Shown piece by piece: positions 46,268 through 55,904 of a DNA stretch of 64,000 nucleotides. The stretch lies in the NCBI GenBank assembly GCA_001792895.1, contig MARA01000031.1, positions 310,001-374,000 on the forward strand, in the 5' to 3' direction. The stretch is from Lentinus brumalis (taxonomy: Eukaryota; Basidiomycota; Agaricomycetes; Polyporales; Polyporaceae). The notes below the pieces were generated by a model. The model was not told the origin of the DNA. It searched no databases and saw nothing but the letters and a program-made list of their open reading frames with translations. Both the position numbers and the translations under genes were made by a program. Within the stretch, counting starts at the first letter, position 1, and every line of letters starts with the position of its first letter.

Positions 46268-47743
46268 TTAGGGGATACCCCAATCGAATTTTGCGGCGTA
46301 CGTACGGATATGGTCCGTGTAGAATGGTATCATATATGCGAGCTCCTTATCCGCGACCTTGTCGTCACCCGAATAGAACGAGAGGTCGAGAGAAGCGAGC
46401 TTCGGCAGGCCCCTCATAGCTCTGCGCCGCAGGCTCTCCATGATAAAGCCCATCGCATCGTTATCCCACCAGAGATATTCCATGCTCAAATACTGCAGTG
46501 CGGGACATAGCGCATGCGCAACATCTTCGTCCAGAGGGAAGGATCGGCCGCTGAGAGCACGCCATATCGGTCGCACTTCCTGGCCAGGCAGGACGTGCAG
46601 CACGCGCAGTCCGGGGAACGCGGCGAAGAGGTCCTCCCAGACTTCGATGTCGCCGTCGACGGTGTTTGGAAGCAGGTTGATATCGAGGTCCTCCACTGAT
46701 GCGCTCCTGAAGATGTGTGTGAGCTCTCTGAGAGCACGCCCAGTGTAGGTCTCCAGATCGTCTGGATCGAAGCTGGAGCGTAATCGGAGAGTGATAGCGG
46801 CGTGCGGGGACGTAGCACGAATGTTGAACCATCCACATCCGTCGAACGTGATTTTAGTAGCCGACTGCAGCACGGGCAGCTTCCCTCGATTTTTAGGCAG
46901 TATCGACGTCAGGAGCCGCCGGTCAGTGCTGACTGGGGAATCGATCCAACCGGTGAGGCGAAGCGTGGTATGGGCGTGGATGGAGACGGAGGACAGGAAG
47001 AGGCCGACAAGAGAGGCCTTATCCCCTACTACGAGCTTGCGTAAATGCAGCAGATTGACTTCCCGCTCGAATTCGGGATGGGAGATAGTAGAAATGAACC
47101 GATGGAGTCGGAGTTCTTCCAGCTCGGGACAGCCCGCGAGGACGTCCAAGAAACGCTCGAAAGGTAGAGCCGGGTCAAGGGAATGGCATCCGTAGAGATG
47201 TAAATATCGCAGATGCGACACGGCTGATGGCTCCCAGGGGAATCCCATGTAGGATAGACGGAGGCGTCGCAGGTTTGGGAAGTGCGCGGGGTGGAAGTCG
47301 ATGGTCGGTGTCGTGCCACGTGGATCGTATTTTTCGGCCCACACACCCAGTTCGTTGAGCACCGGCATGTCCGTGGAAAGCAGCGCCTGGAGCGGAGGGA
47401 CGTCCGCGTGCCTGACTCGGGGAAGCAGCAGCTTGCGCAAACGATGCCTTTCCTGGACTAACAGCGGAATTGAGGACAGTGTGGTCGGATACGAATGGAA
47501 GTAGAGTTCGAGGGCCCCTCCTTGCGACCGGTCCAATGCAAGCTGGAGCCATTGCAGATTACTCTCGATGTCGATCGCCTGCCACAGGATAGGATATGCG
47601 CGGCCAACCTCACGCCACCGTCGACATACTAGCATGAGAGACATCCAATGGCAGGCGTGTATTCGCGGAGGTTGGACATCCCATTCGTGCCAATGTTGAT
47701 CAGACGCAAACATCCTGCTGAAGATTTTGAAGATGTACACCAA
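46268..47743 (-). CDS. F-box B', F-box/leucine-rich protein with unresolved start
   Basis: The frame encodes an F-box (RLPDEILVYIFKIF, partly upstream of 47743), LMLVCRRWREVGRAYPILWQ, WLQLALDRSQGGALELYFHS and a leucine-rich region, ending in AKFDWGIP. It is close to B'' in the F-box and in LDVLAGCPELEELRLHRF. No ATG is found in frame before the F-box before a stop, so a short 5' exon or loss of the start must be assumed. The next internal ATG (47713) would remove most of the F-box. It converges on NmrA', as F-box B does on NmrA-left. A role as an SCF adaptor is inferred from the family. Confidence 0.7.
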   Translation of the reverse strand: MVYIFKIFSRMFASDQHWHEWDVQPPRIHACHWMSLMLVCRRWREVGRAYPILWQAIDIESNLQWLQLALDRSQGGALELYFHSYPTTLSSIPLLVQERHRLRKLLLPRVRHADVPPLQALLSTDMPVLNELGVWAEKYDPRGTTPTIDFHPAHFPNLRRLRLSYMGFPWEPSAVSHLRYLHLYGCHSLDPALPFERFLDVLAGCPELEELRLHRFISTISHPEFEREVNLLHLRKLVVGDKASLVGLFLSSVSIHAHTTLRLTGWIDSPVSTDRRLLTSILPKNRGKLPVLQSATKITFDGCGWFNIRATSPHAAITLRLRSSFDPDDLETYTGRALRELTHIFRSASVEDLDINLLPNTVDGDIEVWEDLFAAFPGLRVLHVLPGQEVRPIWRALSGRSFPLDEDVAHALCPALQYLSMEYLWWDNDAMGFIMESLRRRAMRGLPKLASLDLSFYSGDDKVADKELAYMIPFYTDHIRTYAAKFDWGIP

Positions 47744-48234
47744 AATCTCGTCGGGTAAGCGATGGACGGTCGGCCCATTGTACGGACGAATGGCCAGGGT
47801 TCCAGATATTCTATGGAGGGCTCGTCAGTTCAAACTTATGACATCGCCAAATTGAGCGCAAGATGCTCACAGCGAGTTCGCGGTCATGCCTGAAAATGAC
47901 CAGTGGAGAGCCTACGACCACCTAGACATGAGTAAGTACGACGGCGTCGAAGGCGGACAGACCGAGCGAACAGATGCGGTACTTGTCCATTATCAAAAAG
48001 TTTACCTCGTTCTCATACGGAACACCAAATAGTGGTGAGGTGACGGCTGGTGACGGTCGAGCACAGGTGGCGACTCGGGAGCTACAGCAAAATCGAGCGC
48101 GCATCACGTGACCGTGAATCTAGTAGAATACTTAGCGTTGTTACTTCGATTGCCACCGCGAGCGGATGCCACAAGTCCACCTGCCACGACGGGAAGGGGA
48201 ACGGGAGGATGACAAGAAGAGGATGGCAATATGC
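47744..48234. other. Spacer between B' and the B fragment
   Basis: It contains the presumed 5' side of B' (a possible 50-bp intron beginning GTGAGC near 47873). No other feature is supported. Confidence 0.35.
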
Positions 48235-48560
48235 TTACTGTCGTACAAGGGGCACATCACCAACAATGAGCTTCTGTAGCCGCGAGAGGCTTATATCGCG
48301 TTCGGCCCCGCTACGCCAGTGTGCGATCGTTGAGATGAACATGTGGAGCCGGAGCTCCTCAAGCTCGGCACAGATTGCGAGGACGTCCAAAAATGTCTCG
48401 AAGTGCAGAGGCGGGTCGGAGGACTGGCATTTGTGCAGGTGCAAGGTTGGAGACGGCGATTGGCTCCCATGAAAAGGTGATGTAAGATAGACGGAGAAAC
48501 CGCATTCTTGGAAGACGCGCGGCGCGAAATCGGCAGTTCGACTAAGTACTGTTGTACAGC
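48235..48560 (-). pseudogene. Fragment of a third F-box B paralogue
   Basis: The minus strand encodes only the middle leucine-rich part found in B' and B'': HLHKCQS, then FETFLDVLAICAELEELRLH, FISTIAH and LQKLIVGDVP. It has neither an F-box nor a C-terminus. It lies between B' and B'' in the same orientation, so it is a leftover of tandem duplication. Confidence 0.72.
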
Positions 48561-48569
48561 AAGTAAGTA

Positions 48570-50159
48570 CTAATTGCGAGACCATGTGAATTTTGCAGTG
48601 TATGTAGAGAGATGATCCTCGTAAGACGGTATCATCAGGTCTGTCTCCGTAACGACACCATCTCGCTGACTTTTAGAATCTATATCGTATGTAAAGCCGA
48701 TGCTCAGTGAGTCGAGCTTCGGGAGACCTCTGAGATGCCTGCGACGCAGGCTTGCTAGGATAAAGTCCATCGCCTCCTCGTCCCACTGCAGGTATTCGAT
48801 GTCTAATACCCGCAGCTCCGGACAGAGGACACCCTGGTAGTCCTCAGGCTCCTCCCATGGGTAAGACCACCCCCCAAGCGCATGCCATATCGGTCGCACC
48901 GCCTGGCCCGGCAGAACGTGCAAGGACCGCACTGTGTCGAAGAAAGCGAACAAATGCACCCAGACCCCGCGTTCATCCACGGTGTCCGGACCGCAGTCGA
49001 TATCAAGCTCAGTGACTGGCGCATGCTGGAAGATCTGCGCTACTTCTGTGAGGGCACACTCGGTATATAACCCCTCTAGGTCGAGCTCTGAGCGGAGTTT
49101 GAGAGTGATAGAGGCGTTGGGGGCTACACCGCAGATGTGGAATTCGTCGTAGTTTCGGAAGGTGACCTTCGTGACGGCTTGCAGAACTGGCAGCCTGCCG
49201 TGGTCTGTCGGCAGCAAAGACGCCAAGAGGAGATTTTGCGCATTGACCAGTATCTCGCCGTTGACCAAACCAATCACCCGAAGCGTGATGTTGGAGGGGA
49301 GAGTTATCGAGGAGAGGAAGAGAGCGGTGAGGTGCGGCACGTCCCCGACGACCAGTTTCCGTAACCGCGGAAGGCTGACATTGCGCTCGAATCCCGTAGG
49401 CACGTTGTGAGCGATGGTGGAAATGAATTGATTCAGCCGGAGCTCCTCGAGCTCGGTACCGCTCGAGAGGACGTCCAAGAATTCCTCGAAGGGTAGAGAG
49501 GAGTCGAGGGAATGACAGTTGTGTAGGTGCAAAAAGCGCAGGTTCGAGATAGCGGACCGCTCCCATTGGAAGGTGATGTGCGACAGGCGTAAATATTGCA
49601 GACGGGGGAAGCGCGAAGCGCAGAATTGAATCGAAGCGGGGTCGGCTTGAGGAGTGTCTGCTTCGTCTTCCACCCATAGGCGGAGTTCGTTCAGGATGGG
49701 CATGTCGGTAGAGAACAGGGAATGAAGCACGGGAAGATGTGAACCTTCCATGGAAGGAAGCAACAACTTCCTTAGACGATGCGCTTGCTGTGTCACGAGC
49801 GAGACTGACGATAGGGCGATAGGCGGGGAGTGGAAGTATAGTTCGAGGGCTGCTCCTCGGGAGCGATCCAATGCAAGTCGCAGCCATTCCGGGCGACTGT
49901 CGATGTCGATCGCCCGCCACAGACGCGCTGATGTGCGTCCCACCTCGCGCCAGCGACGACAGACGAGCATGAGGAGCGTCCAGTAACCGTTGTGTCGTCG
50001 ACGTGGCCTGATGGTGAACTCGTACTTGAAACGCTTCCGCCATGCCCCAGCCTCGCTGATGTAGACAAAAATGTTCACCAGGATTTCATCCGGCAAGCAG
50101 TGAATCGTTGTCCCGCTGCTGTGGGCCCGGGGATTTTCGGCGGCGAGAGCCACTGGCAT
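48570..50159 (-). CDS. F-box B'', F-box/leucine-rich protein
   Basis: A single exon of 529 codons with a clear ATG at 50159. The F-box core is IHCLPDEILVNIF, then LLMLVCRRWREVGRTSARLW, WLRLALDRSRGAALELYFHS and leucine-rich repeats (FLDVLSSGTELEELRLNQF). It ends in AKFTWSRN, like the AKFDWGIP end of B'. It is the best-preserved member of the right-arm B family. It likely recruits a substrate to SCF ligase, with the target unknown. Confidence 0.83.
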   Translation of the reverse strand: MPVALAAENPRAHSSGTTIHCLPDEILVNIFVYISEAGAWRKRFKYEFTIRPRRRHNGYWTLLMLVCRRWREVGRTSARLWRAIDIDSRPEWLRLALDRSRGAALELYFHSPPIALSSVSLVTQQAHRLRKLLLPSMEGSHLPVLHSLFSTDMPILNELRLWVEDEADTPQADPASIQFCASRFPRLQYLRLSHITFQWERSAISNLRFLHLHNCHSLDSSLPFEEFLDVLSSGTELEELRLNQFISTIAHNVPTGFERNVSLPRLRKLVVGDVPHLTALFLSSITLPSNITLRVIGLVNGEILVNAQNLLLASLLPTDHGRLPVLQAVTKVTFRNYDEFHICGVAPNASITLKLRSELDLEGLYTECALTEVAQIFQHAPVTELDIDCGPDTVDERGVWVHLFAFFDTVRSLHVLPGQAVRPIWHALGGWSYPWEEPEDYQGVLCPELRVLDIEYLQWDEEAMDFILASLRRRHLRGLPKLDSLSIGFTYDIDSKSQRDGVVTETDLMIPSYEDHLSTYTAKFTWSRN

Positions 50160-50786
50160 GCCGTATACTAGTACCCTGTTGATTAATCAGTACCCTCAGC
50201 TTGACGATTTCATACCCTGAACCGAGATACTCACTGGGACCTCTCTGTCATCGCAGAGGCTTGCATCCTCGCAGAAACTTCTACGCAATACAACAGGATA
50301 TTCACGTCCACCTTAACGCATGAGTGAGTTGACGCACCCAATGGTGCAAGATTTTGAGCCAAGTACCTTTCCCGTGTCTTCACTGAACGCTTCGTAAAGG
50401 AGAACGATATGCGAGGTGATACTTGATGGAAGTATCAAGGCAAGGTGGCAGGCCGCAACTTCAAGATGCTGGCGACTCGATAGCGACTCGACGACCTGGG
50501 AACGGCAGCGCGACACGTGACAGCGCTGGATCTAGATAGTAATCCTATGTACCGATTTGTTCGGCGCCCCGACAATGGTCGATGACTCGGTAGAGCATGT
50601 ACGCTCGCGTTCAGATCTTCAGCAATATCCTACAAGATTAGCATCGTCATGACACTACTTACACACAGTGTAACAGACTCCACGGTCGTAACACGGCGAC
50701 GTGAACTTTCATATAAAGTAGGGGGCCACCTGCTCAGGCGAGAGAGGGATACAGTCATACATACGCCGGTGCTGTCGGAAATATGC
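50160..50786. other. Spacer between B'' and A'
   Basis: About 630 bp with no gene recognised. A TATAAA lies on the plus strand near 50712, with no gene to assign it to. Confidence 0.4.
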
Positions 50787-51771
50787 TCAGACATCATCGT
50801 ACGTGTATAGAGCTGGCCAGTTCTGCCTCTCTTTGTACCCCACCTTCCCGACCAAGCCGCGGCCCACCAGCACGCTCTCGCAATCCCGCGCGCGCGGTCC
50901 TACGGTAGCCCACTTCTGCGCCTCCATGCAGTCTAAATCGAGCACGAGCTCCTGAAGTGCTTCCTGCCCGTCACGGATCCTGTCCGACAAGCACTCATAC
51001 ACAGAGTGGACAGTGAGCGGAGCGTTTCTGTTCCAGGGCTTGCGATCCCAGGAATCCGCGGTCGCGCGGAATCCGCAGATGCGGACGAGCCGGAGGCGCG
51101 GGCACGGGGCCCGCTGAGATGCATTCTCGACCATCCGGCCGCATACGAAGTCAACGACTTCGAGTGAGGCCGGCACGGGTTTTATAGCGTCGAGCACGGG
51201 CCTGGGATCGGAGGGTGGCCCAGGGCAGCGATGCTCAGCTCTTCGACCGAACGAGGCCTGTGCGCAGGAGATTGAGGCTCCTTCCGACGACGAGTTCGCG
51301 CCAGAGCGGGGACGCCGTCGCGGCGACTACGAACCACCGACGACATACGAGCAAGACTACAGGCCAGTACGATGCAGTGCCCTCGTCCACTGCCGCCTGT
51401 TCATAGAGAAAGATCGCGACGAGGATCTCGTTTGGCAACTTGTTCACAAGGACGCTCGCGTTTGCTAGTGCGCAGATGCTGAGCAGATCTTGACGGACGT
51501 CGTCCACGCGTATGAGGAGCGTCGAGGAGGCGTGTGGGGTAGCATCTTTCAGAGGTTGCAGTCCGTAGTATGGTCCTTGCAGGCCGTCTGTGCGAAGGGG
51601 ATCTCTGTAATGCGGGATGAAGCATGATTTTGGTTGAACGATGATAGCGACTCACTCGACCTGATGTGGCGAGCCAGTCGATCGTTTCTGGTGGAGCTTG
51701 CTCTTCAGTATAGCTGAAGAACAGATCTCAGCACGTTCTGACAGACTTCGAACTGCTTTCCCACTCACCAT
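50787..51771 (-). pseudogene. F-box A', internally deleted copy of F-box A
   Basis: The N-terminal part matches F-box A through LQGPYYGL, the F-box (VNKLPNEILVAIF) and SLNLLRTGLVRSK, then stops at 51235-51237. A second frame resumes the homology at the DPRPVLDAI segment and runs through LVLDLDCMEAQKWA to YTYDDV at 50787. About 340 codons corresponding to residues 132-473 of F-box A are missing, and the frame is broken at the join. A 5' exon 51771-51656 with a 51-bp GTGAGT...CAG intron joins in phase to the rest, so the 5' end seems intact. Confidence 0.85.
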
Positions 51772-52400
51772 GATCACTTTAGGATTGCGCAGTAGTGGTA
51801 TCAGACAGAGGGAGAGGCGCCCGACGCAGCGAAGTTATCAACTAGACTTCCATTTTCGAATGGTTCGCTCTTTCTCAGCGACGACGTTCTTTAGGCTTAT
51901 ATGCTGCCATCACAATCCTCTGCACTCCAAGTAGATGTGAAAAATGCGGTCCGATGTCCCGTGCTTCCGTACGCCGCCATGTCGCGCTCGGAACACCTGG
52001 CCACCTTGAGTCTCTCGGATGAGCTCATGTGCGAGCTTTACTGGGTGGTGCTAGGCAATATGGTGAGATGCATACACGGGGATGTACGTCGTTTGCTTAC
52101 TGAGCTTTTGCGAGTCCTCTTCAAGTTGACCGCAGCATCGTCTCCCCTCTAGCGTTGCGGCTGACTGTTGTTTCTGTACAGGAGATGCTACTGGGTGAGG
52201 AATCGCAGTGAATCGATGCAGGCACTTACCTTCTAGTGACTTCGGCCTTTCCTTCCTCGGATAATGGAATCGGCGACCTTGCCCAAGCATTACCTCCTCG
52301 CCTCCTCCACCTGTCCGACGACGAGTAAGTCCCTCACTCAGTTCGGACGATAGGTGGGAGACTGGGTACTTACGAGACATCCTGTCCTTCGTGCAGCTGG
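51772..52400. other. Spacer right of the duplication arm
   Basis: About 630 bp. A plus-strand frame at 51901-52152 shows no known domain. The outer end of the right arm lies here. Confidence 0.35.
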
Positions 52401-52604
52401 TCAGCCATGGTTCGTTCCGACTTGGACCAGATGGTACGTAGATGGCAGGTCGAGCTGGCTCTTGGTGTCGCCGGCGTTGGCTTTCAGGTTGACGCGTAGA
52501 TGCGTCATAGCGACATACTCGAGCTCGATCTGGGGTGCGATTGTCACCTCTTCTGCAGCCTTACCGGAACTCACCGAGGACAAGACGAGGGTCAACCATT
52601 CCAT
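52401..52604 (-). pseudogene. Possible F-box C-terminal relic
   Basis: A short minus-strand frame, EWLTLVLSSVSSGKAAEEVT..., followed by a stop and ADQLHEGQDVS, resembles the last strand-helix units of leucine-rich F-box proteins. There is no F-box nearby. Assignment is weak. Confidence 0.25.
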
Positions 52605-52674
52605 GGCAGATTTGTCCGTTCAATTCCGAGTCTTGATATGTGCGTCGCATATATCAGTAATCCAGGGGTTTCGT

Positions 52675-53472
52675 TCAGTGAAGCACAGCTTCGACCTTGT
52701 CCCGCGCGCCGCCTTCCCAGTCATCCCAGCACAATCCCAGAACCGCTGTGTCCCTCCCAGGCCGCCCGCCCGCAGGATCTCCCTCTCGTCCAGATGGCCC
52801 CATCTCGGCGAGCTCATCCGTGAGCACCCACGTCCACCTCTTCCTTCCCTCAACCTTGAACCCCATCCGCTGCGCCAGCCCGAGCGACGCTGCGTTGTCT
52901 GGATGCGTCGTCCACTGCACGCGGCGGAATCCGAGCCCGAGCGGCGATTGACTCGGCAGCTGCAGCAGGTAGCGCAAGAGCACGCCGACCATGTGCTTCG
53001 CGACGTGCGTGCCGCGGAACTCCGGGAACACGACCACGAATCCGATCTCGGTCGTGAGGTTCGACGGAGACGTGTCGAACAGCATGATGACGCCCGCGAG
53101 GCTCCCACCCCACTCGGGGTGCTCTGCGTCCGGCCGTGTCTTGTCGATCACGGCGAAGAGGACTGCGTTCGGATCCCGTCGGACGACCCGCTCGATAAAG
53201 GAGAGGGTCTGTTCGAGCGTGCCCATGACGAAGGGGTAGTAGCGAAAGATGTCCTTCGGGCTTTTACCGACGTGCCGCCAGTACGTCTCGGCGTGGACGG
53301 AGGGGATGAAGGGCACCAGCTTGATGCGCTCGCTCTGCAGCGTCTCCTCGTGCAGAGGATACGCAAAGTTGATGTCGTACGGAGTGGGACCGTACAACTC
53401 AGAGTCGGGAAGGATCTCTGTGAATTTGGAAGCAATAGTCGGCGGAGGCTGGTAGTTGTTCAGCCAAGACAT
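52675..53472 (-). CDS. GNAT-family N-acetyltransferase
   Basis: A single exon of 265 aa from the ATG at 53472 (MSWLNNYQPPP). The upstream extension to 53610 is in the repeated 5' flank and is not conserved-looking. The GNAT core runs from ERIKLVPFIPSVHAETYW to the acetyl-CoA region FVVVFPEFRGTHVAKHMV, then VQWTTHPDNAASLGLAQRMGF, the usual RimJ/RimL-like order. The C-terminus is GLCWDDWEGGARDKV. It would transfer acetyl from acetyl-CoA to an unknown amine. About 225 bp of its 5' flank is repeated near 60.8 kb. No introns were found. Confidence 0.83.
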   Translation of the reverse strand: MSWLNNYQPPPTIASKFTEILPDSELYGPTPYDINFAYPLHEETLQSERIKLVPFIPSVHAETYWRHVGKSPKDIFRYYPFVMGTLEQTLSFIERVVRRDPNAVLFAVIDKTRPDAEHPEWGGSLAGVIMLFDTSPSNLTTEIGFVVVFPEFRGTHVAKHMVGVLLRYLLQLPSQSPLGLGFRRVQWTTHPDNAASLGLAQRMGFKVEGRKRWTWVLTDELAEMGPSGREGDPAGGRPGRDTAVLGLCWDDWEGGARDKVEAVLH

Positions 53473-53478
53473 GATGTT

Positions 53479-53703
53479 GGTCGGGAGGAGACCACGTAGC
53501 GCCCACTTCGAACGCGTTATGTCACGCGCTGTGTCACGGTCCGAGTCCGTCTCTCTCCTGGTCCGCCACTTCCTCCGGCGTAGTGCGCTCTCCTCTGCTA
53601 TCATCTGCATCTTCTGTAGGATTAGACTCGCCCTCTCGTTTGACTTTCTTGGGGAAGCTGGTTCAGGACGTCGGCCGATAACTTACTACTACTTACTGGC
53701 TAC
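53479..53703 (+). repeat. Direct repeat, copy 1 (GNAT 5' flank)
   Basis: The segment from TGGTCGGGAGGAGACCACG to the TTACTGGCTA region recurs in the same orientation at 60750-60946. It includes the conserved words TTTGACTT and GGGGAAGC and is the presumed promoter/5'UTR of the GNAT gene. Confidence 0.75.
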
Positions 53704-53997
53704 TAAGTACTTCGAAGTTCAAGGCGACTCGGACCTCGACCAACTCTCCGTGTTTTCGTATGTGTCTGGCAGCGTACTCGACTATAAACCACCACCTACT
53801 CCTCTCTCCTGCTCTGATACACGTTTTTAGTTGACGGCAACGACTGGTGATGTACTTACTCGCAACATGGACAAGATGGTCTCGACTCTCGCGCTGGGTT
53901 CAAGTACGGTCAGGTTTTCGTAAGGGGCGCAAAGGGGCATTGGGATCGGGGGAGGGCAAGGATATACAGCTCTTATTCTTCGGGAGAAAGGTACGTT

Positions 53998-55387
53998 GTG
54001 CTGCTGTCTCAATCAATAACCCATGCCGTGCTATGTCCAGGCGTGGTGCGATGCGCCTATCAGGCGGAGACACCGTTCGCGGTTCTTCTTCCCTCCGAGC
54101 TGTGGGACACAATCATCGACTTCCTACACGGCGACAAGCGGGCGCTGCGGCGCTGCTCGCTCATCTGCAGGGCTTGGCTCTCTTCCAGCCGATTGCATCT
54201 CTTGCACGCCGTCTCTTTCCGCAAACGAATCCCGCGAAGCTGCCTCCATTCCTTCAAAGCAACGCCGATATCTCGTCCAACATCAACACTATCAGTATAC
54301 ACAGGCAACTATTACTCAAGTTCTCTTTGCTTCGAGGCATCTTGTACTCCCTCCAACACTACGCATCCTGAACCTCTCTCATTGTTGCATGCTGCTTGGT
54401 TGCCCTGCCGCCTTCAGGCCACCACTTTCCCGTGTATCTCCACCCTCAACTCGGACTGCTGCAAATTACATACAGTGGAGGACATGTACCACCTCCTCGA
54501 GGTCACCACCCTCTTCTCTGTGATCGACTCTCTTCACCTCAAGTTGGACCACCCGGTCCTGCCGGCCTGGGTGCTGATGACCTGGTATTCCTCAACTGTG
54601 CTGCGATCTATCTCTGCGTCGTTCTTACCAGTATTCTTCATCGCCCACTTGGTCTCCGGCTCGGATAACCCGACAGCGCTCAGGAGTCTGGAGTTGTATC
54701 GCTGTATGCCCCCGCGACACGACCACGACGACGCGGCTCAGCTACGACGCCTCCTGGACGTCATAGGGCCGACCCTCGAACACCTGGCTATCCTGCCCGA
54801 GCCCTACGCGCGTATCGTCAACATTAAAACGTTTGATGCGTGTCGCCGCCTGTCCCTCAGCTGAGATCCCGCGCACATCCCGCGTCGACCTGCAGACCGC
54901 ACACTGGAAGCACTACTCGAAGGCGGAACCCCCGAAGCCCGGTCGGTCGCAATGTGCACCAATCTCCGCCGGCTCGACATCCTGTGCCCCGACCTTCCGC
55001 GCATGGTCAACCTGTACCCGCTCCTAGACAGTTTCCAGACGGATTTTCAGGTCGGCACCTGCGGCTGCGATGTTCCCGCCTTCGCTCAGCACCGTCCGGT
55101 TCGTCTTGCGGAACATTCCGAGCACCTCGTTGGCCCGCCGTCCCTGGTTCGAACGTCGCAGCGATCGCGCTCTTGTGGAGAGCATCTGGTCCTGCATGTG
55201 GAGCACAGTTGAACTGATGTTATGGTTCGGCTTCCCCCGGTTGAAATTCGAGATCGTGGCGGCGAAGGACGCGCAGGCCGCCTCGGAAGACCTCGAGGCT
55301 TCGAGAGCTTACCTTGAAAAGCATCTTTCCATAATCATAAGAGCAGGTAGACTTACGGTATTTCCGGACTCGCACGGTGCGTCTTGA
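53998..55387 (+). pseudogene. F-box D, multiply frameshifted
   Basis: The F-box region reads LLPSELWDTIIDFLHGDKR and CSLICRAWLSSSRLHLLHAV. The homologous text then moves between frames: a PPFLQSNADISSNIN segment in a second frame, TTLFSVIDSLHLKLDH back in the first, a stop at 54864, then TNLRRLDILCPDLPRM and LSTVRFVLRNIP in further frames up to 55387. At least three breaks separate blocks that align with F-box D' at 61617-62970. Some could hide introns, but no good sites fit all of them. It is inverted relative to D', with the EF-hand/ZZ gene between. Confidence 0.72.
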
Positions 55388-55904
55388 TTTGATCCACGGC
55401 ATACTCGACTAACGGTGCTTCCTCCCCTTTTAACATTCAGGTTGACGTTAGAGGAGCATGGACGTTCGCAACGGCTGGTCGATTCGTTGAGTGTATTATG
55501 GTCGAATAGCCAAGTTGTACTGCGCTATGATCGACCGGTGGGCAAGTACTACATAGTGTCGCGGCGAGGTCCCTCCATTGTTAGCGAGTGCTGGAGTTTG
55601 TGTACCAAGTCAGCGTAACAAGAAGGATCCTAACTCTAGTCCTCTGACCAGTGACGGCGGCGAGCTTGATACGTCTTGTCGGCGATATGTCCATGGCAAG
55701 TGAGATAGCTGGCCTTCCAGCTTCACGTACAAGCCAGACATGTTAAGTGAGCAGCTAGGTGAAGCTCGAATGCGACTCCGAGAACCATCGTCACGGTCGT
55801 CCCCCCACGCGATGTCGAATCGCAACCGTGCAGATATATCTGCAACGCGCGCTAAATGGTGTCACTAGTAGAACATATGGGATACATCGGTGTGTCTGTT
55901 CCGA
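55388..55904. other. Spacer between F-box D and EF-hand/ZZ gene
   Basis: About 500 bp of converging 3' flanks. No gene was recognised. Confidence 0.45.

Larger units (their letters stand above)
40170..51771 (-). repeat. Right arm of the large inverted segmental duplication
   Basis: It carries FMO' (-), NmrA' (+), B' (-), a B fragment (-), B'' (-) and A' (-). This mirrors the left arm, with extra tandem B copies and a MITE insertion in the FMO'/NmrA' gap (2.5 kb here, 1.6 kb on the left). Confidence 0.85.

Noticed and set aside
52354..53499. Long plus-strand frame opposite the GNAT gene
   Set aside because: Antisense shadow. The minus strand has the GNAT core.
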